A DNA stretch of 64,000 nucleotides from Promethearchaeia archaeon. Lineage in GTDB: Archaea > Asgardarchaeota > Lokiarchaeia > Sigyniarchaeales > SOKP01. A program made the position numbers and the translations under genes. The first letter of the stretch is position 1; each line of letters starts with the position of its first letter. Location of the stretch: the NCBI GenBank assembly GCA_029856045.1, contig JAHQWG010000048.1:31298-95297 (forward strand), given 5' to 3'. The notes under the pieces are model-generated. The model worked only from the letters and a program-made list of their open reading frames with translations. It was not told the DNA's origin and ran no database searches. Of this stretch, positions 26,674-35,494 are shown in pieces.

Positions 26674-28254
26674 ATGTCTAAACAAGAAGATATAATTGCT
26701 GGAAAGTTAATTGGTAAAACAACAACACACACGGTTAATTTGTTAATTGTGGATAAAAATGTAGGACGAAATGATCATTTGGTAATTTATACTGATTCTG
26801 ATAGTAATGAAGACAAAAATTATTATTTATTTAAGATAATTGATATCTGGAATGATAAACAAGGATTAATGGCAACACTAAAAGTTCTCGGCCATATGCC
26901 GAAAAGACCCTTTAAGATTGGAACAGAAGTTTATCTTGCTAAAAAGAAGCAAATCATAGAAACTTTAGGGATTGATAATCCCGAAGAAGAATCATTATAT
27001 TTTGGGTCACTACTCGGTTATTCTAAATATGATGTGCACTTATTAATAAAAAATTTTGGTAGAATTTTTATTACGGGTAAATCTGGCTCGGGTAAATCAT
27101 ATACTATGGGAGTGTTAATTGAAGAATTCCTCAAAAAAGGAATCCCTGTAGTCATTTTTGATCGACATGGTGAATATTCAAGTTTAAAAATTTCTAGAGA
27201 AATTTCAGAATCTGATGAAGAAATCCCTGCTGAAGATTCAGAACCTGAATATTGGGATATAAGTAAATCTTCAGAACCAATTGAAGAATTAACAAGTATT
27301 ACTTCAGATTCCGAAATGGAAATTCCAATTGAAGAATTAGAAAAGGAAAAAATAAATCCCAGTGAATTTGTTGAAAAAATAATAGAATTTGCTGATTTGA
27401 ATATGAATGAGGGAGCGGATGTGGACATAAAATACATTTTTTCTTTAGATGCAACTGATTTAGTATCTTCAAATTTATGTACAATTATAAATTTTAGAGG
27501 TTTACCATTGGAACTTCAAGAGGTTATTGCCAATGATATTCTTATGAAATTATATAATGCAAGCACCTCAAAACAAATTCAGCCATTCTATCTTTTTATA
27601 GATGAGGCTCATCTTTTTGCAGGTAAAAAAAAAACAGACACATCTGAAACTGTAAAACTATTTTCTCAAGAAGGAAGGAAATTTGGAGCAAATCTCGTTA
27701 TCTCTACTCAAAAACCCCAATTATTAGATGTTACGATAAGAGGTCAGGCAGGAACATGGATAATACATCAATTAACTGATATTAGAGATGTTGATATAAC
27801 TGTTTCAAGTGCTGAAGATTTAGGTCCAGAATATAAAGAAGAAATTCAAAGATTAGACCCAGGTGAATGTATAATTTGTGGCGATGCCGTTAAGATAGCA
27901 CCGTTATTTCTAAAAATTAGAAAACGAAAAACCGAACATGGAGGTATAGGATTTAATCCTCTCGATTTTCTTTCCAAAGACACTATTGAAGATATAAAGA
28001 AGAAAAGACTAAAAATTTTAGAAGCCAAATCAGAAGGTGAATTGGCAGAAGCGGAAAATCTCTTTCAAAAATATTTTACTGGAAAAGAAATACAAAAATC
28101 GGCTAAAGAAATAGAACTTTTAACAAAAATGATTGAAGAATTAGATGCTGAAGTTAAAATATGGAAAGATAAATATAAAAAACAAAAAGAAAAGGCAAAT
28201 AAAGCTACAAAATTAGCAGAAGAAGCTTTAATTGAAGCAAAGAGAAAATCTTAA
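26674..28254 (+). CDS. HerA-like ATPase with C-terminal coiled coil
   Basis: 526 residues. N-terminal HAS-barrel-like domain (DIIAGKLIGKTTTHTV...), Walker A GKSGSGKS at 135-142 in the HerA context (GRIFITGKSGSGKSYTMGVLIEEF), FDRHGEY, Walker B FLFIDEAHLF-type at about 307-317, and the STQKPQLLD motif. HerA hexamers pump DNA with NurA in end resection; no nurA is visible here. The acidic insert around 175-225 and a long charged coiled coil at 430-526 are extra to classical HerA, so a different partner is possible. A GIFT-domain protein converges on the other side. Confidence 0.85.
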   Translation: MSKQEDIIAGKLIGKTTTHTVNLLIVDKNVGRNDHLVIYTDSDSNEDKNYYLFKIIDIWNDKQGLMATLKVLGHMPKRPFKIGTEVYLAKKKQIIETLGIDNPEEESLYFGSLLGYSKYDVHLLIKNFGRIFITGKSGSGKSYTMGVLIEEFLKKGIPVVIFDRHGEYSSLKISREISESDEEIPAEDSEPEYWDISKSSEPIEELTSITSDSEMEIPIEELEKEKINPSEFVEKIIEFADLNMNEGADVDIKYIFSLDATDLVSSNLCTIINFRGLPLELQEVIANDILMKLYNASTSKQIQPFYLFIDEAHLFAGKKKTDTSETVKLFSQEGRKFGANLVISTQKPQLLDVTIRGQAGTWIIHQLTDIRDVDITVSSAEDLGPEYKEEIQRLDPGECIICGDAVKIAPLFLKIRKRKTEHGGIGFNPLDFLSKDTIEDIKKKRLKILEAKSEGELAEAENLFQKYFTGKEIQKSAKEIELLTKMIEELDAEVKIWKDKYKKQKEKANKATKLAEEALIEAKRKS

Positions 28255-28277
28255 GAATTTAAATGCTTCGATTACAC

Positions 28278-29660
28278 TTATTTTTTTTTAAGTAATTTTT
28301 TAATCTCTTCAATTTTATTGGTAGCATTTTCTAAATCATACTTCAATTTTTTCATTTGTTTATTGTAATCATTTTGTTTAATTTTTCCGTCTCCTTTCTT
28401 TTTCTTAAGGAAGTTAATTAAATTCTTAACTGAATTTATTTTACTCTCTAATCCTTCTAATTCAGCATTTAATTCTTTTTTAGACTGTTTCTTTTTTGTT
28501 GAAGGCATTCCTTTCGGTCTTGGGGGTAACGGCTTTTCAGTTGATGGTTTTTTAGGTAATTCAGTTAATTCTGATAATTCATTGTCCTCTTCAACGGTTT
28601 CCGCTTCAACTTCTCTTTTTAATTTCTCAAAATCTATTCCAAGATCTGGGGCTTCTTCTAACTGTGGCGGTTGTTGAACCTTTTCTTGCATTTCTTTGAT
28701 TGCCTGTAATTCAATGATTTCATCTTCTGATCCGATTACTGAATCTATTAATTTATTTACAACATCACTTAAAGCATTTAATTCATCTAATACTGAATAC
28801 AGAGTCTGTATAAGGTCACTTTTTGAGGAGATTTTAATTTCTGACTTTACCGTAATTGGGGAATACATTTGAGAACCAACCTCCCCTTCAGCATCAGAAA
28901 GTGAAGGATGTAAACTTGAACCATAACCCAGTCCAGGTTTTTTGGATGGAATTGTAGAAATCCCTTTTTTCTTCATTGTTAATCGATATTCAGAAATCAA
29001 CCAAGTAAATAAATTTAAGGCAAGTTTTTTATGTTGATCATTTTCAATTCCACAGCCAATCTCATCTCTAAATATTTCATAACTACCAATTGCACATACT
29101 AATCCATTATCAGCTTCTGATACAATTATCAAAGGAACTGAGAAGGGATCTGCATCTTGATCACTCATTGCAATTGGAACAGAACCCCCAATTGTTGTAA
29201 GAGAACAACCCGCACGATAGCAAATTTCATTAATTTCTTCAGTGATTTGATGAGGTGGTGTAAATGTAGAGGCTTTTGGTAAATTTTCCATGCCATAATT
29301 ATTAGGTGAAAGCACTTGATCATTTTCAAATGTAATTCCAAACCGTTCCGCTAGAGCGGAAAGGTTAGTTTGACGACCCTTATCACCTCCAGCATGACTT
29401 AATAATAATAATCCACCACCATCTTCTCTCACCCAATTCTCAATCTCATTTATTTCCTGAGGTGCAATCTTTGCAAAATCAGGACAAGCAAACACCAAAA
29501 TATCGTAAGGTTTTAGAGTTTTATGGGTAATTGGAAATTCTGAAAATTGATATGATTCAAAACCTTGAGAATCCAAGAGTTGTTTTATCGTTTTGTAGTT
29601 GATATCAATTCTCCCTCTTGGTTTATGGCTCTCATTCCAAGCTATGAAATTTCCAACCAA
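28278..29660 (-). CDS. GIFT-domain (IFT52/GldG-like) protein with coiled-coil tail
   Basis: 460 residues. Residues 1-about 235 contain the pattern 'DILVFACPD...EINEIENWVREDGGGLLLLSHAGGD', the core of GIFT domains found in GldG, intraflagellar transport protein IFT52 and related sugar-binding-like folds; the later NGLVCAIGSYEIF and LFTWLISEY also fit. After a disordered Pro/Glu-rich middle, residues about 385-460 form a Lys/Glu coiled coil. There are no membrane segments. Function unknown; the fold usually binds partners rather than catalysing. Start ATG at 29660. A sugar nucleotidyltransferase is upstream on the same strand. Confidence 0.7.
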   Translation of the reverse strand: MVGNFIAWNESHKPRGRIDINYKTIKQLLDSQGFESYQFSEFPITHKTLKPYDILVFACPDFAKIAPQEINEIENWVREDGGGLLLLSHAGGDKGRQTNLSALAERFGITFENDQVLSPNNYGMENLPKASTFTPPHQITEEINEICYRAGCSLTTIGGSVPIAMSDQDADPFSVPLIIVSEADNGLVCAIGSYEIFRDEIGCGIENDQHKKLALNLFTWLISEYRLTMKKKGISTIPSKKPGLGYGSSLHPSLSDAEGEVGSQMYSPITVKSEIKISSKSDLIQTLYSVLDELNALSDVVNKLIDSVIGSEDEIIELQAIKEMQEKVQQPPQLEEAPDLGIDFEKLKREVEAETVEEDNELSELTELPKKPSTEKPLPPRPKGMPSTKKKQSKKELNAELEGLESKINSVKNLINFLKKKKGDGKIKQNDYNKQMKKLKYDLENATNKIEEIKKLLKKK

Positions 29661-29778
29661 TTGTTAAAAGTCACCTTTTTTCATTAAAAATAAAAATTAT
29701 ATAAATAATCAATAAATCTTCTTGCTTTAATCTTTATTTTTATTTCATTTAAAATTTTATTTCAATTCTGACGTTTAA

Positions 29779-30903
29779 TTATTTATCATTGTTTAAAACT
29801 AGTTGGCATTTATCGCCAATCATCAAATTATCTTTAGAAAGATTATCAATTTTAACATAACTCCCGATAATTGAATTTTCTGTAATTATATTTGAGAGAT
29901 AGGCGCCATCTTCGATTATGCAATTTTTTAAGATACATTTCTTTAATTTACAATTTTTACCAATCGAAACATATGGTCCAATAATAGAATGAGTAATTTC
30001 AGTGTTTTCTTCAATATTTACTGGTGTGTTAATTACGCTATATTTGAAATTTCCATATTGTGTTGGGGATTTTTCATTTATTTGAGCCATATGCTCTAAT
30101 ATATAGCGGTTGCCTTTCAAAAGTTCGGTAGTTCTCCCAAAATCCAAAATCCCTTTTTTCAATTCGACTGCAGCGATTTTGTAGTTTTGATCTATCAAAT
30201 CTTGAAGTGCTGGAGTCATATAAATTTCACCAGAATCTTCAGATTTGTTGTCCAAATAATTTTTTATGTTGTTAAATAAAGCTTTGGTTGTTTTTCTACT
30301 AAATGCATAGATTCCTGCGATTGCCAGATCAGAGATAAATTCCTTAGGCTTCTCAACCAAATTCTTGATTATCATATTATCATCAACAGACACAATTCCA
30401 TAAGAACTAGCTTCTTCTTTTGGAACTCTCATAACGGTTATTATTCCATCCACATCTGATTCATAATATCGATATAAAATAAATGAATACTCATCAAGTG
30501 GAATCATATCACCTAAGAAAATCAAACATCCATCTTTTTTTTCATTTATACTTTTTTTATTTAAATCATCTTCTTGAAAATTGAATTGTTTCTTGGCTAG
30601 ATAAATAGCTTCGCCGAGACCCCAATAATATGGTACATCTCCATCAAAACCTCTGGGAGTTTGTTCAATAAATGTTAAATTAAAATCCTTTGAGTAATTT
30701 TTATTTATGTAATCAATTATTTGCTCTTTCTTATAACCAACGATCAATATTAATTCGGTACTCTGATCGAATGTGTCTTTTAATTTATCTAAAATGTGAT
30801 CTAAGACAGTCTTTCCTGCAACTTTGATAAAAGCCTTAGGTTTCTTAAAAGTAAAAGGTCTTAAACGCGTTCCTGTGCCTGCTATTGGTCCAATAATTTT
30901 CAT
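29779..30903 (-). CDS. Sugar-1-phosphate nucleotidyltransferase with left-handed beta-helix
   Basis: 374 residues. The N-terminal NTP-transferase begins with PIAGTGTRLRPFTFKKPKAF (the GxGxRLxP signature with its lysine); the C-terminus has hexapeptide repeats (HSIIGPYVSIGKNC...). It makes an NDP-sugar, most like glucose-1-phosphate thymidylyl- or uridylyltransferases (RmlA/GlmU branch). It would feed glycosylation, as the UDP-sugar dehydrogenase does. No acetyltransferase active site can be assigned. Start ATG at 30903. Confidence 0.85.
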   Translation of the reverse strand: MKIIGPIAGTGTRLRPFTFKKPKAFIKVAGKTVLDHILDKLKDTFDQSTELILIVGYKKEQIIDYINKNYSKDFNLTFIEQTPRGFDGDVPYYWGLGEAIYLAKKQFNFQEDDLNKKSINEKKDGCLIFLGDMIPLDEYSFILYRYYESDVDGIITVMRVPKEEASSYGIVSVDDNMIIKNLVEKPKEFISDLAIAGIYAFSRKTTKALFNNIKNYLDNKSEDSGEIYMTPALQDLIDQNYKIAAVELKKGILDFGRTTELLKGNRYILEHMAQINEKSPTQYGNFKYSVINTPVNIEENTEITHSIIGPYVSIGKNCKLKKCILKNCIIEDGAYLSNIITENSIIGSYVKIDNLSKDNLMIGDKCQLVLNNDK

Positions 30904-30970
30904 ATTAAGGATACAATTCTTTCTATGCTATTTTTATAAAAAAATCTTTAAAATTTAAAACTATTTTTAT

Positions 30971-31747
30971 TCAATAAAACTCTGATTTATCCGAATCAAA
31001 AATGCGTTGAAGAGTCCCAAATAAAATGTCTAAACCATCCTCTCTTAACGTTGTGATTGGAATTAATTCAGATGTAGAGCCGAGTTGAGAAAATACTTCG
31101 GATATTAAAAGAGATAATTCACGTATTAAACCTTTTTCCCTTTCATTGGTAGCTTCACTTAATTTTTGAAAGTCTGTGCTCCACTCGAGAACCATATCAA
31201 TTAAATCATCATCTAATAAATCGATTTTGGAAAGAGCGTTAATTTGTGGAATATTTATAAAACGATATTGAACTGAAGCAGCTAATAGCAGGGTAGAAAT
31301 AAACCCATTCGGTCGTTTTACCATATTGGAATCAAATAAAAAAGTTGTTGATCTCTGAACATCACCGAAACCTAAGGAACTTGCGATAATTGGACCCACT
31401 TCCCTGAAAGCAAATAATTCTAACTGACCTGCAGTGTCAATTAAAACCCAATCAGGTTGATATTGACCGATTTCATACTTAATATCGTCAATAAAATTTA
31501 TCATTAGATCCGAGGCTAAAACCATCCCTCCATTTGGACCTAAATTATACTTCCTCATAACTTCATCTAACGTGATATAATCCCTTATATCAATCTCTGG
31601 ATTAAACTTTAAATCTAAAGCTCCCGGATCCAAGTTAATTGCAATTACAGTTATTTCTGAATCTCTCATCGAGATGTAGTGTTTTAACTGAGCAACCAAT
31701 GTGGATTTTCCGCTTCCGGCAGGTCCGATTACATAATTAAATAACAT
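30971..31747 (-). CDS. GPN-loop GTPase
   Basis: 258 residues. Walker A GPAGSGKST at 8-16, the hallmark GPN loop in NLGPNGGMV, G3-type DTAGQ, and SKID as the base-specificity motif. Archaea have one homodimeric GPN GTPase, related to eukaryotic GPN1-3 that assemble RNA polymerase II. A role in multiprotein assembly is inferred from that. The start ATG at 31747 places the Walker motif normally. It is upstream of the nucleotidyltransferase with a 67-bp gap. Confidence 0.92.
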   Translation of the reverse strand: MLFNYVIGPAGSGKSTLVAQLKHYISMRDSEITVIAINLDPGALDLKFNPEIDIRDYITLDEVMRKYNLGPNGGMVLASDLMINFIDDIKYEIGQYQPDWVLIDTAGQLELFAFREVGPIIASSLGFGDVQRSTTFLFDSNMVKRPNGFISTLLLAASVQYRFINIPQINALSKIDLLDDDLIDMVLEWSTDFQKLSEATNEREKGLIRELSLLISEVFSQLGSTSELIPITTLREDGLDILFGTLQRIFDSDKSEFY

Positions 31748-32041
31748 TGGGCTTGAAAATTGTGATTTGCTCTGTAATAAGTAAAATAATCTTTTAAAGA
31801 TTATAAAATCTATTGATACGATTTGTATTTTATTTTTTACTCAATGAAAATTATTCTATATTTAATAAATTCATTAAAAGAAGGATATTATTGAGTCGCT
31901 CTAATGCAATTAAAGAGAGTAGAGATGAAAAATATTAGAATTATTTGTGAAAAAAAATATAAATGAAAAGAAAATTCTAAAAAAAAGCATTTATATTTGT
32001 AAAACCTATTATACTTAGGTATAAGAAGGGTTTCTACCGAT

Positions 32042-32197
32042 TTGAGAAATAAACAAACCATATTGAATGATAAAACAGGTTTAAAATTATGCGAAAAGTG
32101 TGGAAGTATATTAGTTAACCGCGTATTAATCTTAAAAAACGGCAGAAAACAGAAAATACATCAGTGCATTGTCTGTAGGCATTGGTATCCCGTTTAA
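32042..32197 (+). CDS. Small zinc-ribbon protein (51 residues)
   Basis: A short frame starting at TTG and ending TAA that encodes two CxxC knuckles, CEKC and CIVC, about 25 residues apart with basic residues between (KNGRKQKIHQ). This is the size and pattern of free-standing zinc ribbons that bind nucleic acid or transcription complexes. A purine-rich AGAAGGG lies 12 bases upstream. A second TTG at 32063 is possible. It precedes the VapBC pair on the same strand by 96 bases. Confidence 0.55.
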   Translation: MRNKQTILNDKTGLKLCEKCGSILVNRVLILKNGRKQKIHQCIVCRHWYPV

Positions 32198-32293
32198 ACT
32201 ATTATATTTTAATTTTAAAATATTTATTATTTCTTAGAAAATTTTAAATTTCTAAGATTTTATTTATTTAATAAAATTATTATTCTTAAATAG

Positions 32294-32557
32294 GTGATAA
32301 AAATTAATCTTGAATCTACTGTAAGTGATAAAGGATTAACCACAATACCAAAGGAGATCCGAAAAAAACTCAATATTAAAAAGGGAGATAAATTATATTG
32401 GATTTTTAAAGAACAAGAAAGAACTGAATTAATTGTTATTAAAAAACCACTTAAATTTCTAAAAGGAAGATATGCTCAAAAGGATCTAACTTATGAGAAA
32501 CTAGAACACAAAGCTGATGAACTAATTGAAAAAAAGGTGGAAAATAAATCCCGCTAA
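32294..32557 (+). CDS. vapB: AbrB/SpoVT-like antitoxin (VapB)
   Basis: 87 residues with the swapped-hairpin AbrB fold: VSDKGLTTIPKEIRKKLNIKKGDKLYWIF is the classic 'G..tiPkeiRkkL.i..Gd.l' pattern. The C-terminal tail would wrap the toxin. The frame opens with a GTG-like/near-start at 32294 (GTGATAAAAATT). It overlaps or abuts the PIN toxin, giving coupled translation; the dimer would bind its own promoter. Confidence 0.85.
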   Translation: MIKINLESTVSDKGLTTIPKEIRKKLNIKKGDKLYWIFKEQERTELIVIKKPLKFLKGRYAQKDLTYEKLEHKADELIEKKVENKSR

Positions 32558-32571
32558 TCGAATTAGATTTA

Positions 32572-32988
32572 ATGATTGGATTAGTTTCTAAAACTGATAG
32601 ATTTCATGAACTTTCAATAAAGATTTTTGATAAGATTAAAAAAAATTACATTAAAAATGTGTATATTCCATCTAGCGCATATTTAGAATATGAATTACTG
32701 CTAAAAAGCCGAAATATAGATGAATTGGAAATAATAAGAGATATTGTTCATTTCAAGAATATTAAAAATATAAAAGAAATTCCAATTGATTCCTCAATAA
32801 TAATACTTGCATCTCAATTAAGAGATGTGTATAATTTAACTTATTTTGATTCATTACATTGCGGAAGCGCCATACATAAAGATGGAAGCATTATCAGTTC
32901 TGATAAAGATTTTAAAAAAATTTCTAATTTAGTAGTTATTGAACCTGAAAGTTTAATAAATGGGGACGATGGGATTTATTCAAAATAG
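32572..32988 (+). CDS. vapC: PIN-domain toxin (VapC), true start probably upstream of 32572
   Basis: 138 residues from the ATG at 32572. PIN-like features: ELLLKSRNID, then LTYFDSLHCGSAI and ISSDKDFKKI with acidic residues that hold metal. The first conserved PIN aspartate is missing if translation begins here, but the frame is open upstream to 32548 and reads PLIELDLMIGLVSKTD, with that Asp four codons before the ATG's next residue. No ATG, GTG or TTG exists there, so the start is unresolved (ATC/ATT start, coupling to vapB stop, or an error). The last 28 bases lie on the opposite strand to the 3' end of tRNA-Trp. Activity would be an RNA endonuclease. Confidence 0.75.
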   Translation: MIGLVSKTDRFHELSIKIFDKIKKNYIKNVYIPSSAYLEYELLLKSRNIDELEIIRDIVHFKNIKNIKEIPIDSSIIILASQLRDVYNLTYFDSLHCGSAIHKDGSIISSDKDFKKISNLVVIEPESLINGDDGIYSK

Positions 32989-33093
32989 CGAAGCGCCTAT
33001 TTTTTTGAACCCATGATCACCAACTCTGGAGGCTGGCGCCGTTTCTCGTGTCCTGAGACTACTCAGAATCAAACCGGGCTAGGCCACGTCCCC
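32961..33093 (-). tRNA. tRNA-Trp(CCA) with two insertions, in the D loop and T loop
   Basis: On the minus strand GGGGACG (33093-33087) pairs with CGTCCCC (32968-32962), discriminator A32961. Anticodon stem CCAGC (33035... wait-free reading: CCAGC at 33036-33032 and GTTGG at 33024-33020) encloses loop CTCCAGA, anticodon CCA. T stem ATGGG (33014-33010)/CCCAT (32973-32969). The T loop is 36 bases instead of 7: about 29 extra, with a stem AAAATAG/CTATTTT. The D loop carries about 30 extra bases after GG (33075-33074), including a CTGAG-4-CTCAG hairpin. The anticodon loop has no intron. Both extras are best read as non-canonical archaeal introns; exact splice sites are not resolved. Confidence 0.85.
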
Positions 33094-33200
33094 TTACTTT
33101 TAATAATAATAAATTATCTAATTCTAAAAAATTTAACTAGTAAACATTTTTTTCAATGAAACATTATCTTTAATTGTTTTTAAAAAAGTGATTAGGTTTA

Positions 33201-34013
33201 ATGAGCAACAAGGAAGATGAAATAGTCTTTTTAGGATCGGGAGGTGGCCGTATTCATATTAGAACGCAATATCGAGCAACTGGAGGTATTTTATTTAAAT
33301 TCAATGGAATCCAAGCACACATAGATCCTGGTCCCGGAGCAATTGTAAGAATAAATCAATATAATGAAGATCCATTAAAGACCGAATTATTTTTTGTGAC
33401 TCATTTTCATGTGGATCATTTTAATGATATTCAAGTTATGATCGAGGCTTCACGTGATAGATTTTATGATAATGAGAGAAAACTCGTAAAAAAAGGCATA
33501 TTATTTGCTCCACATAATGTTATTAATTATATTAGTCAATATCACCAAAATATGTTAGAAAAAATTATTCCATTCAAGGTTGGAGATACTTATGATTATA
33601 ATGGAATAGAAATCATCGGAACAAAAGTAGTACATACTAAAGCTCCTGGTTTTGGCATAAGGTTTAGATTAAAAGACTATTCCATTGCATTTTCAAGCGA
33701 TACAATGGTATTTGATGAATTTCCGGACCAGTTTCATGGTATTGATATCCTAGTATTAAATCTTTTAAGACCTAATTCGGCCTTTTGTAAACGACATCTT
33801 TGCACAGATGAAGTAATTCCTTATTTAAATAAGATTAATCCCACTCTAAATACACTGATTATTACACATTTTGGTGCATATATGGACAGCCCAACATCAG
33901 AGAGAAATTTTGTGCCTTCCCAAGTTAAAAAATTACAGGAACAAACTGAAATAAAAAAAGTTATAGCCGCAGAGGATGGGATGAAATTGAAGATTTTTGA
34001 AATATTAATATAA
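33201..34013 (+). CDS. MBL-fold metallo-hydrolase
   Basis: 270 residues. The metal motif HxHxDH is in VTHFHVDHFND; a further His/Asp in FSSDTMVFDEF and a late THFGAY complete the dinuclear site. The start (EIVFLGSGGGRIHI) is the usual first strand of the family, like archaeal tRNase Z-related and 'metal-dependent hydrolase' groups. No KH or beta-CASP domain is present. Substrate unknown; an RNA or phosphodiester substrate is possible. Preceded by tRNA-Trp on the other strand, 107 bp away. Confidence 0.85.
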   Translation: MSNKEDEIVFLGSGGGRIHIRTQYRATGGILFKFNGIQAHIDPGPGAIVRINQYNEDPLKTELFFVTHFHVDHFNDIQVMIEASRDRFYDNERKLVKKGILFAPHNVINYISQYHQNMLEKIIPFKVGDTYDYNGIEIIGTKVVHTKAPGFGIRFRLKDYSIAFSSDTMVFDEFPDQFHGIDILVLNLLRPNSAFCKRHLCTDEVIPYLNKINPTLNTLIITHFGAYMDSPTSERNFVPSQVKKLQEQTEIKKVIAAEDGMKLKIFEILI

Positions 34014-34076
34014 AATTAAAAAAATTAGAATTAAATTGTATTAAACAAAATATACCTAATTGAATAAGGTGTAAAA

Positions 34077-34964
34077 ATGGAATTTAATTTTGAAGAAAAA
34101 TTGTTTAAAAAAGTATCTCCCATTGTTTTAAAAGAATTTCAAGAATTTCAAGAAGTACATCATTTTAAAAGTCTCGAGTTTAGGGGATATCAATGGAAAT
34201 ATTACTTTGAAGGAACTGGAGATAAAATAATTCTATCACTCCCAGGTGGATTGAGATATCCTTTTTTTAATTTTAAGATTATTACTGAGCTAGAGAAATA
34301 TTTTAAGGTTTTAGCACCTGCATATCCAAGAATAGAAAGTTTGGATGGATTAGTTGATGGGATTCAAGTTATTCTCCAAAAAGAAAATATAGAACAATTT
34401 AACTTATGGGGTACTTCATTTGGAGGCATATTAGCACAGTGCATTTTGCATAAATTTACCGAAATGGTTGATAGAATTATTATTGGAAATACAGGAACAA
34501 CGATTAACAATGAAGATATAGTCAATAAAAAAGTCAAGTCGATGAAAAAAGCAATAAGAATTCTATCATTGCTACCTTCATTTATAATTAGACCAGTTGT
34601 TAGTAAATCCTTATTGAAGTTATTTAGCTGCCCAGAAGAAGAAAAAGTTCTATACGAAACTTTACTAAAAAATGCTGTTGCAAAACACATTCTTGATAAA
34701 CCAGATATGTTATGCCACTTCAAATGCTTGATGGATTTTTTTCAAAATTATCGCTTCTCTTCTTCAGATTTGATTAATTGGAACGGTAAAATTTTTATTA
34801 TCGAATCTGATGATGATACAGCAGTGGGTGAAGAATCTTCAGACAGATTAAAAGAAGTTTATCCCCAAGCAGAACATTATTTATTTCATGAGGCTGGTCA
34901 TATGCCCATTCTCTCTCGTAAGGAAGAGTATTATTCGGTTGTTAAGAAATTTCTTAGTATATAA
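34077..34964 (+). CDS. Alpha/beta hydrolase-fold protein
   Basis: 295 residues. Nucleophile elbow GTSFGGI, acid in ESDDDTAVGE and catalytic His in EAGHMPILS, in the right order. Helices between residues about 150 and 210 form a cap. Members with this pattern are esterases, lipases or proline iminopeptidase-like enzymes. It is on the same strand as the MBL gene, 63 bp later. No signal peptide. Confidence 0.8.
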   Translation: MEFNFEEKLFKKVSPIVLKEFQEFQEVHHFKSLEFRGYQWKYYFEGTGDKIILSLPGGLRYPFFNFKIITELEKYFKVLAPAYPRIESLDGLVDGIQVILQKENIEQFNLWGTSFGGILAQCILHKFTEMVDRIIIGNTGTTINNEDIVNKKVKSMKKAIRILSLLPSFIIRPVVSKSLLKLFSCPEEEKVLYETLLKNAVAKHILDKPDMLCHFKCLMDFFQNYRFSSSDLINWNGKIFIIESDDDTAVGEESSDRLKEVYPQAEHYLFHEAGHMPILSRKEEYYSVVKKFLSI

Positions 34965-35078
34965 TAAATTTAATTTATAAAACTCTTATAATCTTGAAGA
35001 TTTTTGATTTATTAAATTAATTTATTTAATCAAAACAATAAAAAAAAGTAGAATTAAAATTAAAGTTTATTAGGATTA

Positions 35079-35408
35079 TTATTCTAATGAAGCTCCACAT
35101 TCATCACAAAATTTCGCTCCAGAACGTAGCATTTTTTTACATTTTGGACATTCTTTATAGAATTGAAAGCCACATTTTTTACAAAATTTTGCATCTCTAC
35201 TAATATTTCCCCCACATTGAGGACATTTCTTTCCTTCAAGGATTAAAAATCGTAATATTGCACCTAGGAAGCCAATCCAAGAAAATGCAATGACCATATA
35301 GATCCACCATTGCCATCCCAATAATAACTCAGCTAATAATCCCATAATTAATGTTACAACTATTGCTCCAATAGCAGAACTTGCTAACGAATACGTATAA
35401 TTTCTCAT
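35079..35408 (-). CDS. Two-helix membrane protein with double zinc ribbon
   Basis: 109 residues: two transmembrane helices (about 8-30 and 33-55) followed by two zinc ribbons (CPQCGGNISRDAKFCKKCG and CPKCKKMLRSGAKFCDECG). Paralogue of the gene at 35495-35971: same helices, same ribbon spacing. This DZR arrangement is common in Asgards, function unknown. Confidence 0.7.
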   Translation of the reverse strand: MRNYTYSLASSAIGAIVVTLIMGLLAELLLGWQWWIYMVIAFSWIGFLGAILRFLILEGKKCPQCGGNISRDAKFCKKCGFQFYKECPKCKKMLRSGAKFCDECGASLE

Positions 35409-35494
35409 TTTTTACTCCATGAATTTTTTCTCTTGATTTTTATTTTATTAGAAAATAATGATATTGAATTTTATTAAAAAAGAAAAAATTTTTT

